A stretch of 64,000 nt of DNA from Acetobacteraceae bacterium B3987. Its GTDB lineage: Bacteria > Pseudomonadota > Alphaproteobacteria > Acetobacterales > Acetobacteraceae. Below are positions 45,046 through 54,066 of the stretch, piece by piece. The stretch's first letter is position 1; each line of letters starts with the position of its first letter. The notes under the pieces were generated by a model. That model was not told where the DNA came from and ran no database searches. It was given only the letters and a program-made list of their open reading frames with translations. The stretch lies in NCBI GenBank assembly GCA_026537415.1, contig JAFNMF010000001.1, positions 62,610-126,609 of the forward strand, read 5' to 3'. The position numbers and the translations under genes were made by a program.

Positions 45046-48000
45046 CTAGAGTTGGCTTTGTCGACAGTATTCTTTGAGACGCTTATACTGTTTATCCTCT
45101 GCTAGGGTTGGTGCAGATTGGACGATTTTTTCTAAACAATTTTCTACATGTTGGTTATGAAGGGTAGGACCATTAATTATGGAGTTTAAAAAGGTTAGTG
45201 TATCCTTCGGAAACTTATTACAGAATTCGGCCTCCTGCAAAGGAATAAAATCTATATAACTAACGGGCTGCAACCAGTCTTTCATTAGGCGGAGAGCATT
45301 AGGAAATTCATCTCGTGTAGCGATCACTAATTGCGCTAAATATATTGAGATTTTTTCATCCACTAAATCTAGAGATTTTGGCCATATGTTTTTCCAGAAT
45401 GGCTGTATTCGATGTTTCCAATATTCTTCGGCCTGTTCACCGGCTCCCTTTATAGCCTTGATTAAGGCAGAAGCAACTTTTTCTAATCCTTGTTGGGGTA
45501 ATGCCTTAAACGCAGATCGGAATTCATTGGTGGTATATCCTTCATTTATGTCTAATGCTGAATAGGTCAAGAAGGTAGCAAACTCCTGAGCGCTTGACCC
45601 TAGATCGTTATAATGTTTAGCAGTATCTAAAAAGTCTTTTTTAAAAGCCCGTAGTAGGGGAGAGTATAGGCGTGGAGACAAAAGAAATCCTGTCCACGCT
45701 GCTTTTGCCACTTCATGATTTGCCTCCCAGTCGAGCATGGGCAATAGATGTTGTTTACTCCATTTAGGATCAATACGAAAAAATGCGACCAAATGAGAGC
45801 ATAGAATAACGCGACCATAGCAGAATATATCAGCGTTAGTATTACATAATTTAGCAAACAATGGAGTAATGTCTTTAGGAATTTTGTCATTATCATTAGG
45901 TTTTCTATGGAACAATATTTTAAGAATAGCCTCTGTAATATGTCCAATATAATGATCAAAAGATTCTATTATATAATCATGCGGAAGTGTAAAATTGCTT
46001 TTGCTATGAGTGTTTTCTAAATTTATAAAACGCATACATAGTTTTAATATAACATTTTCGTCTTTGGAGGGAAAATTGGCCACAACCATTAGCCAATAGG
46101 CAATCTCTTGTCTTAGGTCAAATAGCACTTTATCAGGCATCTTTTGCACAAGTGGTATGACAAATTTCCATGAATGCCGCGCCATGCTTTGGGTGTTCCA
46201 AGCTTGGAGCGCATGTTTCCAACGTAATATTGGCCAGCTATTCTGATTTGCTATAGCAGACAATGCGCGTAGGCAAAGAGCGAAACGTGTTCGGCAGACA
46301 TTATACCACTCATCATTATATAAGTGATTATTTTCAGGAGAGGGGTGGTCAAGCCATCGAATGAGTGCATTTAGTTCTCGAGGTACAGGAGTAATATAGC
46401 GCTTTATTACCTCTTTAAAATCTGGATCGTTAGGACTATTCATCCACATTCCGAATTCATCTCTCTCGTCAGGGGCTAACTGCCATTCAGGATATTGCTG
46501 CGATAATTTTTTCAGCTGCTTGGCGCTTGCACTTCCAAGGACCAACCCTGAGGATTGAAGCTTGGCCAGACGTAGCCAAATGTCCCGATCTTTGATGTCA
46601 GGACGGTTTTCTATGTTTATGGTTTTGAATATAGATTGTGGTGGGCCTGATAAAATGGCAGTTTCAAGATCTTCTTGTGAAGAAGAAGACAATTTACGGC
46701 CCTGCAACACAAGTAAGCGTAAAACTTCCCGTTTTATATTGCCAGACCAAAGCCAAAATGCATCATCTGCAAGTAGCCATTTTACCCATTGTTCGGGAGT
46801 AATCTTTTCCTCTTGGCTGGCTGCATATAATGCAAGACGTTTGAAGGTGAGATATGGGAGATCAAACCATCTCTTGGCAATTTGTATTGCATAATCGATA
46901 TTTTTCTTACGTATCGTCAGCCAGGTATCTCGTACTAACTCAATTAACAGCACCCATTCATGGAAATTTCTGTTTTGTGGATGAGGAATAATGGAAGGAA
47001 TATCAATGAAAGATTTGTCGTTGCGATCATCTGCTGCATTTAAGTCACGTTGAAGATCTAGGGCATCACGCAATAATATTTGAAAATCATCTAGTAGATA
47101 TACAAAATTTCCTAATCCTATTAATTTAGGTAATGAAGAAAGTATATTCTGGTCTGAGACCCCTGTATTAAAGACAAAGTTATATTCAAGTTTGATGTTT
47201 TTGGACTGTGATTGACTTTGCTTAGATAATACTAGAGATATGATGTTTTTTCTTAATTCTATTTTAATTGACAGTAATTCACGTAACTCTTGTCGGATAC
47301 TTGCCGTTAATCCATGAAGTTTGACTCGTTTTGTCCACTGAAAAAATCTAGGTGTATAGCCCGATGTTTTAAGCTGCCCGGCACATATTATACTCCACAG
47401 TATCTGCATCTCAGGGCAAGGAATAGCATTTGGGGCAGATCTACGAATATCATCGAGTTTATTGGTGTCTTTTTCAATTTCTAATTTTTTTAAATATTCT
47501 AAACGATTTTCAATTATCATTTTGAAATTTTCAGATAATTGTCCCCCTTGTTCATAAATCCATAAAACCAATCGTGAATCATTCAAATAATTATCTGCTA
47601 GCCATTCTGCAAGATGAGACATTATTTTATCATATTGTATAAGAGATCTTCCTTTACCTGCCAACTGCATGTTAGATAAAAAACAACGTGGAGACGGACG
47701 GTTGATTAAACTGAATGGTTGTGAGGAATCACCTTTATTTTCAATATGTAATGGAATGCCAGATCGTTTAAGATCGGAATAGTTATGGTTTTCTTTGGAA
47801 AACACTTCAAGAAGCCATTCTAATGGGGGCGTTGGCTGAAAGGTTGCAAAACATTTTGCTGGTTGGCCTGATGGATCAGACATGGCCCACAGCATTCGGC
47901 CTATGTAATCATCTTGTTGCGTACTTGCCGATGGGTGAGCCAAAGCGTACTGAGTGACAATACTTTCTGCGCCGGTGCTACCAGCTTGGTACGTATCTCC

Positions 48001-48873
48001 CCAAGCCTTCAATGTGTTATGTAATTTTGAATGATCATGCGATCCTGCTTTTACATGATATAAAATTGGCGTGACGCCTTTTGCCTTCCACTCGTTACTT
48101 TTGTATTCTTCTTCTCCGGGCTCGCAATCGCCGAATGCCCAAGTCTGTAGTATATCTTCCCCCAATATTTGATCTGCTGCCAGTGCGTCCATCATATAAC
48201 GCAATGTTGGGTCGTTAAGGCTATATCCTATGAAACATATTACGTAGTTGCGGAATAACTCGCCGACAAAACGTGCTGCCCAGCCTTCAGAGAGATAGGC
48301 AAGTCCAAAATCACCACTGGAAATAATTAAATTATTTAATTCGGATTCGCTTAATTTTTTTTCAGGTAAACGTCCATGCAAATAAACCAATCCATCCCAA
48401 CGGCTTCTTTTAGGAATAGGCAAAAGTGGTGCTGCATAATATTTAATTTTCTGTTTGTTACGTTTGGCGGCGCTATGAAATATATGATCGAAATTTGTAG
48501 TGACCAATCGTAAATCGCCCTTACGATTCTGTCCTAATTTTAACAGTGCAGTATGTGTGTCGGTAGCACTTCTTCGGCGCAAATTTGGCTTTAATATCTC
48601 TGCGAGTTTTTCTCGAACACACCGGCGTTGCCCGGGTATACGCTTTTCGAGTAAGTGCAAAACAGTATCGTAGTGCCCTTGTTCAAAAGATTCCCTTTCT
48701 AATTTCTCAAAAACGGTGTCACAACGGTTATAAATTTCCTCCACTAACCCTTTGAAACCTGGTAAGCCGGCGGGGTAGGAAATACCTGCCCCACAAAAAA
48801 ATATCACACGTCCTTCTTCATGTGCTTGCAACAATGCATTAGGGATATCAGGGCCATTCGTAATAAACTGCAT
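45046..48873 (-). CDS. Large SIR2-domain protein, probable anti-phage defence-associated sirtuin (DSR type)
   Basis: A 1275-residue cytosolic protein. Residues about 1-290 form a SIR2-like NAD-binding domain: FFCGAGISYPAGLPGF (GAGIS 28-32), LVTTNFDHIF (Asn127), LVYLHGRLPE (His166) and VICFIGYSLNDPTLRYMMDA. Asn127 and His166 match the NADase pair of bacterial defence sirtuins. The remaining ~950 residues are mostly helical without nuclease or helicase motifs, as in DSR1/DSR2-type proteins, where this part senses phage proteins and activates NAD depletion. Length fits the DSR1 (DUF4020) group better than the ~1000-residue DSR2. The gene is much AT-richer than its neighbours, has its own TATAAT box and AAAGGA site, and stands alone, all signs of recent transfer. 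Assignment to a subtype needs a profile search. Confidence 0.75.
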   Translation of the reverse strand: MQFITNGPDIPNALLQAHEEGRVIFFCGAGISYPAGLPGFKGLVEEIYNRCDTVFEKLERESFEQGHYDTVLHLLEKRIPGQRRCVREKLAEILKPNLRRRSATDTHTALLKLGQNRKGDLRLVTTNFDHIFHSAAKRNKQKIKYYAAPLLPIPKRSRWDGLVYLHGRLPEKKLSESELNNLIISSGDFGLAYLSEGWAARFVGELFRNYVICFIGYSLNDPTLRYMMDALAADQILGEDILQTWAFGDCEPGEEEYKSNEWKAKGVTPILYHVKAGSHDHSKLHNTLKAWGDTYQAGSTGAESIVTQYALAHPSASTQQDDYIGRMLWAMSDPSGQPAKCFATFQPTPPLEWLLEVFSKENHNYSDLKRSGIPLHIENKGDSSQPFSLINRPSPRCFLSNMQLAGKGRSLIQYDKIMSHLAEWLADNYLNDSRLVLWIYEQGGQLSENFKMIIENRLEYLKKLEIEKDTNKLDDIRRSAPNAIPCPEMQILWSIICAGQLKTSGYTPRFFQWTKRVKLHGLTASIRQELRELLSIKIELRKNIISLVLSKQSQSQSKNIKLEYNFVFNTGVSDQNILSSLPKLIGLGNFVYLLDDFQILLRDALDLQRDLNAADDRNDKSFIDIPSIIPHPQNRNFHEWVLLIELVRDTWLTIRKKNIDYAIQIAKRWFDLPYLTFKRLALYAASQEEKITPEQWVKWLLADDAFWLWSGNIKREVLRLLVLQGRKLSSSSQEDLETAILSGPPQSIFKTINIENRPDIKDRDIWLRLAKLQSSGLVLGSASAKQLKKLSQQYPEWQLAPDERDEFGMWMNSPNDPDFKEVIKRYITPVPRELNALIRWLDHPSPENNHLYNDEWYNVCRTRFALCLRALSAIANQNSWPILRWKHALQAWNTQSMARHSWKFVIPLVQKMPDKVLFDLRQEIAYWLMVVANFPSKDENVILKLCMRFINLENTHSKSNFTLPHDYIIESFDHYIGHITEAILKILFHRKPNDNDKIPKDITPLFAKLCNTNADIFCYGRVILCSHLVAFFRIDPKWSKQHLLPMLDWEANHEVAKAAWTGFLLSPRLYSPLLRAFKKDFLDTAKHYNDLGSSAQEFATFLTYSALDINEGYTTNEFRSAFKALPQQGLEKVASALIKAIKGAGEQAEEYWKHRIQPFWKNIWPKSLDLVDEKISIYLAQLVIATRDEFPNALRLMKDWLQPVSYIDFIPLQEAEFCNKFPKDTLTFLNSIINGPTLHNQHVENCLEKIVQSAPTLAEDKQYKRLKEYCRQSQL

Positions 48874-48894
48874 AAAATTATCCTTTTGTAATAG

Positions 48895-48900
48895 ATTATA
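48895..48900 (-). promoter_or_regulatory. -10 box TATAAT of the SIR2 gene
   Basis: A perfect TATAAT on the minus strand lies 22 bases upstream of the start codon, predicting a leader of about 15 bases. No good -35 element was found at 16-18 bases distance, so activation or weak basal expression is possible. Confidence 0.45.
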
Positions 48901-48923
48901 TTTTTCATAATATGAATGAAATG

Positions 48924-48935
48924 TCTATCGATAGA
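48924..48935. promoter_or_regulatory. Perfect 12-base palindrome in the SIR2-gene promoter
   Basis: TCTATCGATAGA is self-complementary and extends imperfectly by AT/AT on the outside. It lies about 25 bases upstream of the TATAAT box, a position suited to an operator. No regulator is encoded next to it. Confidence 0.35.
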
Positions 48936-49350
48936 TATGAGGAGAGCAGAGCTTGGTTTGAATTTAGGCTACGGAATTAATCCATTGAATGAGCATAATT
49001 TCTCCTGCGAGGATGCGGATTTGTTGACCTTCTTCGTTATTGTTAAGTAGTGAGGGGTGTTAGCTCACGCTTGGTTAGACCAATATCACCCAGTGTTAGA
49101 GGGATAGCCTTTACGTTTCTTTGTGCCTTGATTGAGGAAAAGATGACAATCCGCTATATTATTAGCATTTCTTGTAGGATTGTAGAGGATTAAGTGTCTT
49201 GAATTTAGCTTTGCTAAGGTGGTTATTGAGTTTTTAGGGTGGCGGGTAGTATTTTAGGAGAGGCAGAAGAATTTCTCGACTTGATCAGGTCTTAAAAGGC
49301 ATTCTCACATATATACGGTGAGGAATGATAAAAATTTAGGAGAAAATCCG

Positions 49351-49427
49351 TGGTGGACCCGGCGCGATTCGAACGCGCGACCTTTGCCTTCGGAGGGCAA
49401 CGCTCTATCCAGCTGAGCTACGGGTCC
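49351..49427 (-). tRNA. tRNA-Arg (anticodon CCG)
   Basis: On the minus strand a complete 77-base cloverleaf: acceptor GGACCCG pairing with CGGGTCC, D arm with AGCTCAGCTGGATAGAGC, anticodon stem TTGCC/GGCAA around loop CTCCGAA giving anticodon CCG, T arm with GTTCGAATC, and an encoded CCA end. It reads the arginine codon CGG. It separates the AT-rich SIR2 island from the conserved polA region; tRNA genes are common integration sites. Confidence 0.97.
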
Positions 49428-49498
49428 CCGTTGGGGGTTCTTTTAACGGGAAGGAGCCCTTTTGCCTAGCCCTTGATGCACTCTTTTTTCCATTCTGT

Positions 49499-50533
49499 TC
49501 AGCGTGTTTGTTCCAGCCAGAGCCACATAGTGGCGGCACTATCCCCGCCAGAGGGTAGAAAATGGTTCGGTTGTTCAATCCATGAGATGATGTCTTTGGC
49601 TGGCCGGTCATGTGGCTCACGGGTGATGAGGTGATAACCGCGGGGTAACTCATCCAGTCGGAAGAGGTCTTTAGGCGTTCGTTGAATAAGGCGGCGTGTA
49701 GCAGAGGCCGGAACAAACTGGTCCTGGTCGCCCCAGATGAACAGGGTTGGTGTCTGCACGGAGGGCACGGCCTCCAGCGCATGGCTCATCAGATGCGTCA
49801 GCCCCCGTAGGGCGTGAACGGTCGTGCCGTGGCGGGTCAGCGGGTCGAAGAACATGCGGCGTAAGGCTCGGATATTGCCTGTGGCGACATGATGCCCCGG
49901 CATATGCGCACCCGTCAGTCGTGCCTGCGGAGTGATGAGGTTCCAGCCTTCGAGAAGGGTCTGCCACGGCTCACCAATCGACATGATGGCCGGGGCCAGA
50001 AGAATCAGACCGTCAGGGCGGGGCGCGGGTAGGCTCGTGCTGGTCAGGAGGGCAATGGCACCGCCCATGCTTTCCCCCATCAGATAGAGGGGCTGGCCGG
50101 GCCAGTGTTGCTGGCACCAGCGGGCTTCCTCCACGGCATCGGCAATCATGCGGTTGGTCGAGCTCCAGTTTCCCTTGACCGGAAACTCTCCAAAACTCCG
50201 AACATCCGGTGCTACGATAAGAAAGCCCGCTCTGTTCAGAGGTGGTGCCATGTTTTCCCAAGCATCCCGGCTGTCCCCGAAGCCATGAAAGGCCAGAATG
50301 ACACCTCGAAGAGGGGCCGTTGCCGGATAAAGCCGGACTGGAGCCCGCTTGCCATCGGAAAGAGCAATCTGCGTGTTGGCAGGGACGAAGGCCGCTTCGG
50401 CGGGGCGGTGGGGCAAAGTCTGGGGTGCCGGTAGAGTCTGGCACCCTCCGAGCAGGGCCATGAACAGAAATAGAGCCGTGCTGAAGCAGGAGCCGTTTTT
50501 AAAACGTCGGAAATCGGCTAGAGAAGAAAGCAT
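49499..50533 (-). CDS. Alpha/beta-hydrolase lipoprotein (monoacylglycerol lipase/lysophospholipase-like)
   Basis: A 344-residue lipoprotein precursor: signal ALFLFMALLGGC with the lipobox LGGC at residues 28-31, then a hydrolase domain with oxyanion region ILAFHGFGDSRDAWE, nucleophile elbow GESMGGAIAL, acid IWGDQDQFVP and a histidine in PRGYHLITRE. This is the serine hydrolase_4 type, acting on monoacylglycerol or lysophospholipid; the protein would be anchored in the envelope. Start 50533 places the signal peptide correctly; it lies 43 bases from the divergent polA start. The substrate is not known. Confidence 0.85.
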   Translation of the reverse strand: MLSSLADFRRFKNGSCFSTALFLFMALLGGCQTLPAPQTLPHRPAEAAFVPANTQIALSDGKRAPVRLYPATAPLRGVILAFHGFGDSRDAWENMAPPLNRAGFLIVAPDVRSFGEFPVKGNWSSTNRMIADAVEEARWCQQHWPGQPLYLMGESMGGAIALLTSTSLPAPRPDGLILLAPAIMSIGEPWQTLLEGWNLITPQARLTGAHMPGHHVATGNIRALRRMFFDPLTRHGTTVHALRGLTHLMSHALEAVPSVQTPTLFIWGDQDQFVPASATRRLIQRTPKDLFRLDELPRGYHLITREPHDRPAKDIISWIEQPNHFLPSGGDSAATMWLWLEQTR

Positions 50534-50576
50534 CTGCAAGACTGATCTGCCAGCATGGGCAGGGGAGAAAGACGGC

Positions 50577-53357
50577 GTGACGTCAGAAAACACACATCTG
50601 GTTCTGGTGGATGGTTCGGGGTTCATTTTCCGTGCCTTCTTTGCCATTCGCCACATGAGTAATCCGGAGGGTGTACCCGTCAATGCCGTTTACGGCTTCA
50701 CCAACATGCTCATGCAGCTCATGAGAGAGCATGAAGGTCAGCCGATGGCCGTGATTTTCGATGCTGGCCGCAAGACATTCCGTAACGATATTTACCCCGA
50801 TTATAAAGCCCATCGTCCAGAACCACCGGAAGACTTACGGCCTCAGTTTGATCTTATTCGTCAGGCAACGGATAAGTTTGGTATTCCAGCCATTGAACTG
50901 CCGGGCTGGGAAGCAGATGACCTTCTGGCAACTTATGCCCGTCTGGTTGTGGAGCAGGGTGGTAGCTGTACCATCATTTCCTCCGATAAGGACCTGATGC
51001 AGCTCATCCGTCCCGGCGTTTTCTTGAAAGACCCGATGAAGCAGAAGCCCATCGGCCTTGCCGAGGTTGAGGCTAAATTCGGCGTGACACCAGATAAGGT
51101 GGTGGATGTGCAGGCCCTCATGGGGGACTCCACCGATAATGTGCCGGGCGTACCGGGTATCGGCCCCAAAGGGGCGGCCCAGCTCATCAATGAATATGGA
51201 TCGCTGGAGGCTGTTCTGGCAGCGGCTCCCAGCATGAAGGCTTCCAAGAGGCGTCAGAACCTGATTGACCATGCCGAAGGGGCACGTATTTCCCGTCAGT
51301 TGGTAGTTCTGGCGGATGATGTGGCTGTGCCTGTTCCCGTGGATGAACTACGCCCCCGTGAACCTGATGCCGAAACACTACGGAGCTGGCTGGAGAGCAT
51401 GGGCTTTTCGTCTATCCTTCAGCGTATGGGCTTCGGGGGTAAGGCCCGCCATCCAGCACAGCGCAAGCCCGATGCCAGCCCAGCTTCTGCATCAGCAGAG
51501 GAGCAGGAAGCGGGAGATATTCCTCGCAGTGATGCGCCTTTTGGTCCCTATGAGACCGTGACCGATAGGGAGACGCTGGCTCAGTGGATTGAGGCGGCCC
51601 GTGCCGCAGGGCGTGTTGCCGTGGATACGGAAACAACTGGCCTGAATGCTCGCACGGCGGAGATTGTTGGTCTGTCTCTGGCCGTAGCTCCGGGGAAAGC
51701 GTGTTATGTGCCGTTCCGTCATGAGGGCACGTTGGAAGCCCCCGTGGGCGAACAGCTAGACGTAAAGGATACGCTGGAGCAGCTTGCTTCGTTGATGGCC
51801 GATGATGCGGTGCTGAAGATTTTCCAGAATGCGAAATATGACCTCACCATTTTAAGGCAAGCCGGTCTGGAGGTCATTGCGCCGCTGGATGACACGATGC
51901 TGCTTTCCTATGCTCAGTCTGCTGGGGCACATGGGCAGGGCATGGATGAACTCTCCCGCTTGCATCTAGATCATACGCCCATCCCTTATGATGAGGTAAC
52001 AGGGACAGGGCGCAACCGCATCCTGTTCACACAGGTGCCGCTAGACAAGGCTACCGCTTATGCGGCTGAAGATGCCGACGTGACGCTGCGTCTTTGGGAG
52101 GTGTTGCGTGTGACCCTTCCTCGTCAGAAGGCTGCGGCCCTGTATGAGGAGATGGAACGCCCGCTTATCACCGTGCTGGAGCGCATGGAAGAAGAAGGTG
52201 TGCGAGTGGATGCCGATGAGCTGCGTCGTCTGTCGGAAGATTTTGCCACCCGCATGGCGGAAATGGAGCAGGGGATTCATGATAGGGCCGGACGGCCTTT
52301 CAACATCGGCTCGCCTAAACAGCTAGGGGAAATCCTGTTTGATGAGATGGGCCTGCCGGGTGGCAAGCGCACCAAAACGGGCGCATGGGGAACGGACTCC
52401 CGTGTTCTGGAGGAGCTGGCCGAGCAGGGCCATGATCTTCCTACGGAAATCCTGAACTGGCGGCGTCTGGCCAAGCTGAAGTCCACCTATGCGGATGCGC
52501 TGCTCAAGCTGATGGACCCGAAAACTCAGCGTGTTCATACGACTTTCCAGATGACAACCACGACCACGGGGCGTCTTTCCTCCAATGAGCCAAACCTCCA
52601 GAACATCCCTATCCGTACGGAGGAAGGGGCACGCATCCGTCAGGCTTTCGTAGCCGCACCGGGGCATAAGCTGCTTTCTGCCGATTATAGCCAGATCGAG
52701 CTACGCCTTTTGGCTCATGTGGCGCAGATTGAACCGCTGTTGGATGCGTTCCGTCATGGGCAGGATATTCATGCCCGCACGGCTTCCGAGGTGTTCGGCA
52801 TCCCGCTGGAAGAAATGGACCCGCTGACAAGGCGGCGGGCTAAGGCCATCAATTTCGGTATCATCTATGGCATTTCGGCCTTTGGGCTGGCCCGGCAGCT
52901 TCAGGTGCCGCAGGGGGAAGCCAAACGCTATATTGATGCCTATTTTGAACGCTATCCCGGCATCCGGGACTATATGGAACGGATGAAGGAAGAAGCTCGG
53001 GAGAAGGGCTATGTGCTGACCCCCTTCGGTCGTCGCTGTTATGTACCGGGCATCAAGGCCCGTCAGGCGGCGCAGCGGTCTTATGCCGAGCGTCAGGCCA
53101 TCAATGCGCCTCTACAGGGTGGAGCGGCCGACATCATTAAGAAAGCAATGGTTCGTCTGCCAGAGAGGCTGGCTGAGGCCGGGTTGAAGGCTCGGATGCT
53201 GCTTCAGGTGCATGACGAACTTCTTTTTGAGGTCTCGGATGACGAGGCCGACAAGACGGCAGCCCTTGTAAAAGAGGTTATGGAATCCGTAGCCACATTG
53301 GATGTTGCTCTGTCCGTGGAGACAGGACTTGGCCAGAACTGGGGTGAGGCTCACTGA
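50577..53357 (+). CDS. polA: DNA polymerase I
   Basis: A 926-residue repair and Okazaki-fragment polymerase. Domains: 5'-3' exonuclease (1 to about 290, with VLVDGSGFIFRAFFA, GWEADDLLAT and GDSTDNVPGVPGIGPKGA), proofreading exonuclease with intact Asp350 and Glu352 (VAVDTETTGLN), and polymerase with motif A Asp703 (LLSADYSQIELRLLAH), motif B RRAKAINFGIIYG and motif C Asp880 (LQVHDELLFEV). All three activities appear intact. GTG 50577 is chosen because GGGGAG at 50562-50567 is ideally spaced and the family N terminus begins just after it. Confidence 0.96.
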   Translation: MTSENTHLVLVDGSGFIFRAFFAIRHMSNPEGVPVNAVYGFTNMLMQLMREHEGQPMAVIFDAGRKTFRNDIYPDYKAHRPEPPEDLRPQFDLIRQATDKFGIPAIELPGWEADDLLATYARLVVEQGGSCTIISSDKDLMQLIRPGVFLKDPMKQKPIGLAEVEAKFGVTPDKVVDVQALMGDSTDNVPGVPGIGPKGAAQLINEYGSLEAVLAAAPSMKASKRRQNLIDHAEGARISRQLVVLADDVAVPVPVDELRPREPDAETLRSWLESMGFSSILQRMGFGGKARHPAQRKPDASPASASAEEQEAGDIPRSDAPFGPYETVTDRETLAQWIEAARAAGRVAVDTETTGLNARTAEIVGLSLAVAPGKACYVPFRHEGTLEAPVGEQLDVKDTLEQLASLMADDAVLKIFQNAKYDLTILRQAGLEVIAPLDDTMLLSYAQSAGAHGQGMDELSRLHLDHTPIPYDEVTGTGRNRILFTQVPLDKATAYAAEDADVTLRLWEVLRVTLPRQKAAALYEEMERPLITVLERMEEEGVRVDADELRRLSEDFATRMAEMEQGIHDRAGRPFNIGSPKQLGEILFDEMGLPGGKRTKTGAWGTDSRVLEELAEQGHDLPTEILNWRRLAKLKSTYADALLKLMDPKTQRVHTTFQMTTTTTGRLSSNEPNLQNIPIRTEEGARIRQAFVAAPGHKLLSADYSQIELRLLAHVAQIEPLLDAFRHGQDIHARTASEVFGIPLEEMDPLTRRRAKAINFGIIYGISAFGLARQLQVPQGEAKRYIDAYFERYPGIRDYMERMKEEAREKGYVLTPFGRRCYVPGIKARQAAQRSYAERQAINAPLQGGAADIIKKAMVRLPERLAEAGLKARMLLQVHDELLFEVSDDEADKTAALVKEVMESVATLDVALSVETGLGQNWGEAH

Positions 53358-53389
53358 GGCGACCGGAAAAGAAAAAGGGAGATGACGGC

Positions 53390-54052
53390 ATGACTGTTCA
53401 GCAGAATGAGGACAAGAACGGGCTGGACCCTAAAAAGAAGGTTCGCCGTGCAGGAGGCGTCGTTTTGGGTCTGATTCTGTTGGCGGGATTGCTGGGTTAT
53501 GGGGGATATCATCTCTCGACCGGAACCGATGAAGGGGCACGGGTTCATACGCAGGGTAATGCGGTTGGCGGGTCTTTTCGTGTCTTTTCCCTTGGTGGGG
53601 GCATGGTAACGGAAGGGGATTTTCGGGGGTCATGGACAGTCGTCTGGTTTGTGGACCCACGCTGCCCGCCTGAACGCTGCCAGCCGCCGCTTAAGGCTCT
53701 GGACCAGACCCTTGTGACGATGAAGCAGAAGGGCCGGAACACTCTGCCGCTTGTTGTCTCGCTGGATGCCAGAGCGGAAGACCCGGATACGCTGAAGGAT
53801 TATGTAATGGGTGTGGCTCCGCACATCTTCCCGGTTTTTGCGACACCGAACATGACACAGGCCATGACACGCCTTTTCCATGCGCCCTATGCGTTGGAGC
53901 CGGGGCAGGCATATTATCAGCCTGCACCATCTTTCGTGGTCATGACACCGGAAGGTCATTATGCTGGCACGCTTCCAGTGACGGCTGATGCCACAGCTCT
54001 GACATCAGGGCTTGAGCAGCTCATGGCTCAGTCTGGCCAGAACAGAGAGTAA
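53390..54052 (+). CDS. SCO1/SenC-like membrane-anchored thioredoxin-fold protein
   Basis: A 220-residue protein with one N-terminal anchor (GGVVLGLILLAGLLGYGGY, about residues 22-40) and a periplasmic thioredoxin-like domain (FRGSWTVVWFVDPRCPPERC). SCO proteins deliver copper to cytochrome oxidase through CxxxC and a distal His. Here the cysteines are Cys92 and Cys97, spaced CPPERC (four between, not three), and I see no His in the usual position before the final strands (YYQPAPSFVVMTPEGHYAG). It may be a redox protein rather than a copper carrier. Follows polA after 32 bases. Confidence 0.6.
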   Translation: MTVQQNEDKNGLDPKKKVRRAGGVVLGLILLAGLLGYGGYHLSTGTDEGARVHTQGNAVGGSFRVFSLGGGMVTEGDFRGSWTVVWFVDPRCPPERCQPPLKALDQTLVTMKQKGRNTLPLVVSLDARAEDPDTLKDYVMGVAPHIFPVFATPNMTQAMTRLFHAPYALEPGQAYYQPAPSFVVMTPEGHYAGTLPVTADATALTSGLEQLMAQSGQNRE

Positions 54053-54066
54053 GGAACAAGCCCATC

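Larger units (their letters stand above)
48874..49350. other. AT-rich spacer between the SIR2 gene and tRNA-Arg
   Basis: No intact gene is seen. It contains the SIR2-gene promoter area and, on the minus strand at 48964-49059, a short open piece ending in EEGQQIRILAGEIMLIQWIN then SVA and TAA, which looks protein-like and may be the end of a lost gene. I found no copy of the tRNA 3' end on the far side of the island, so an integration site is not shown. Confidence 0.4.

Noticed and set aside
44586-49427. A prophage or integrative element around the SIR2 gene
   Set aside because: No integrase, phage structural gene or duplicated attachment sequence was found; only a single gene and small remnants are present.
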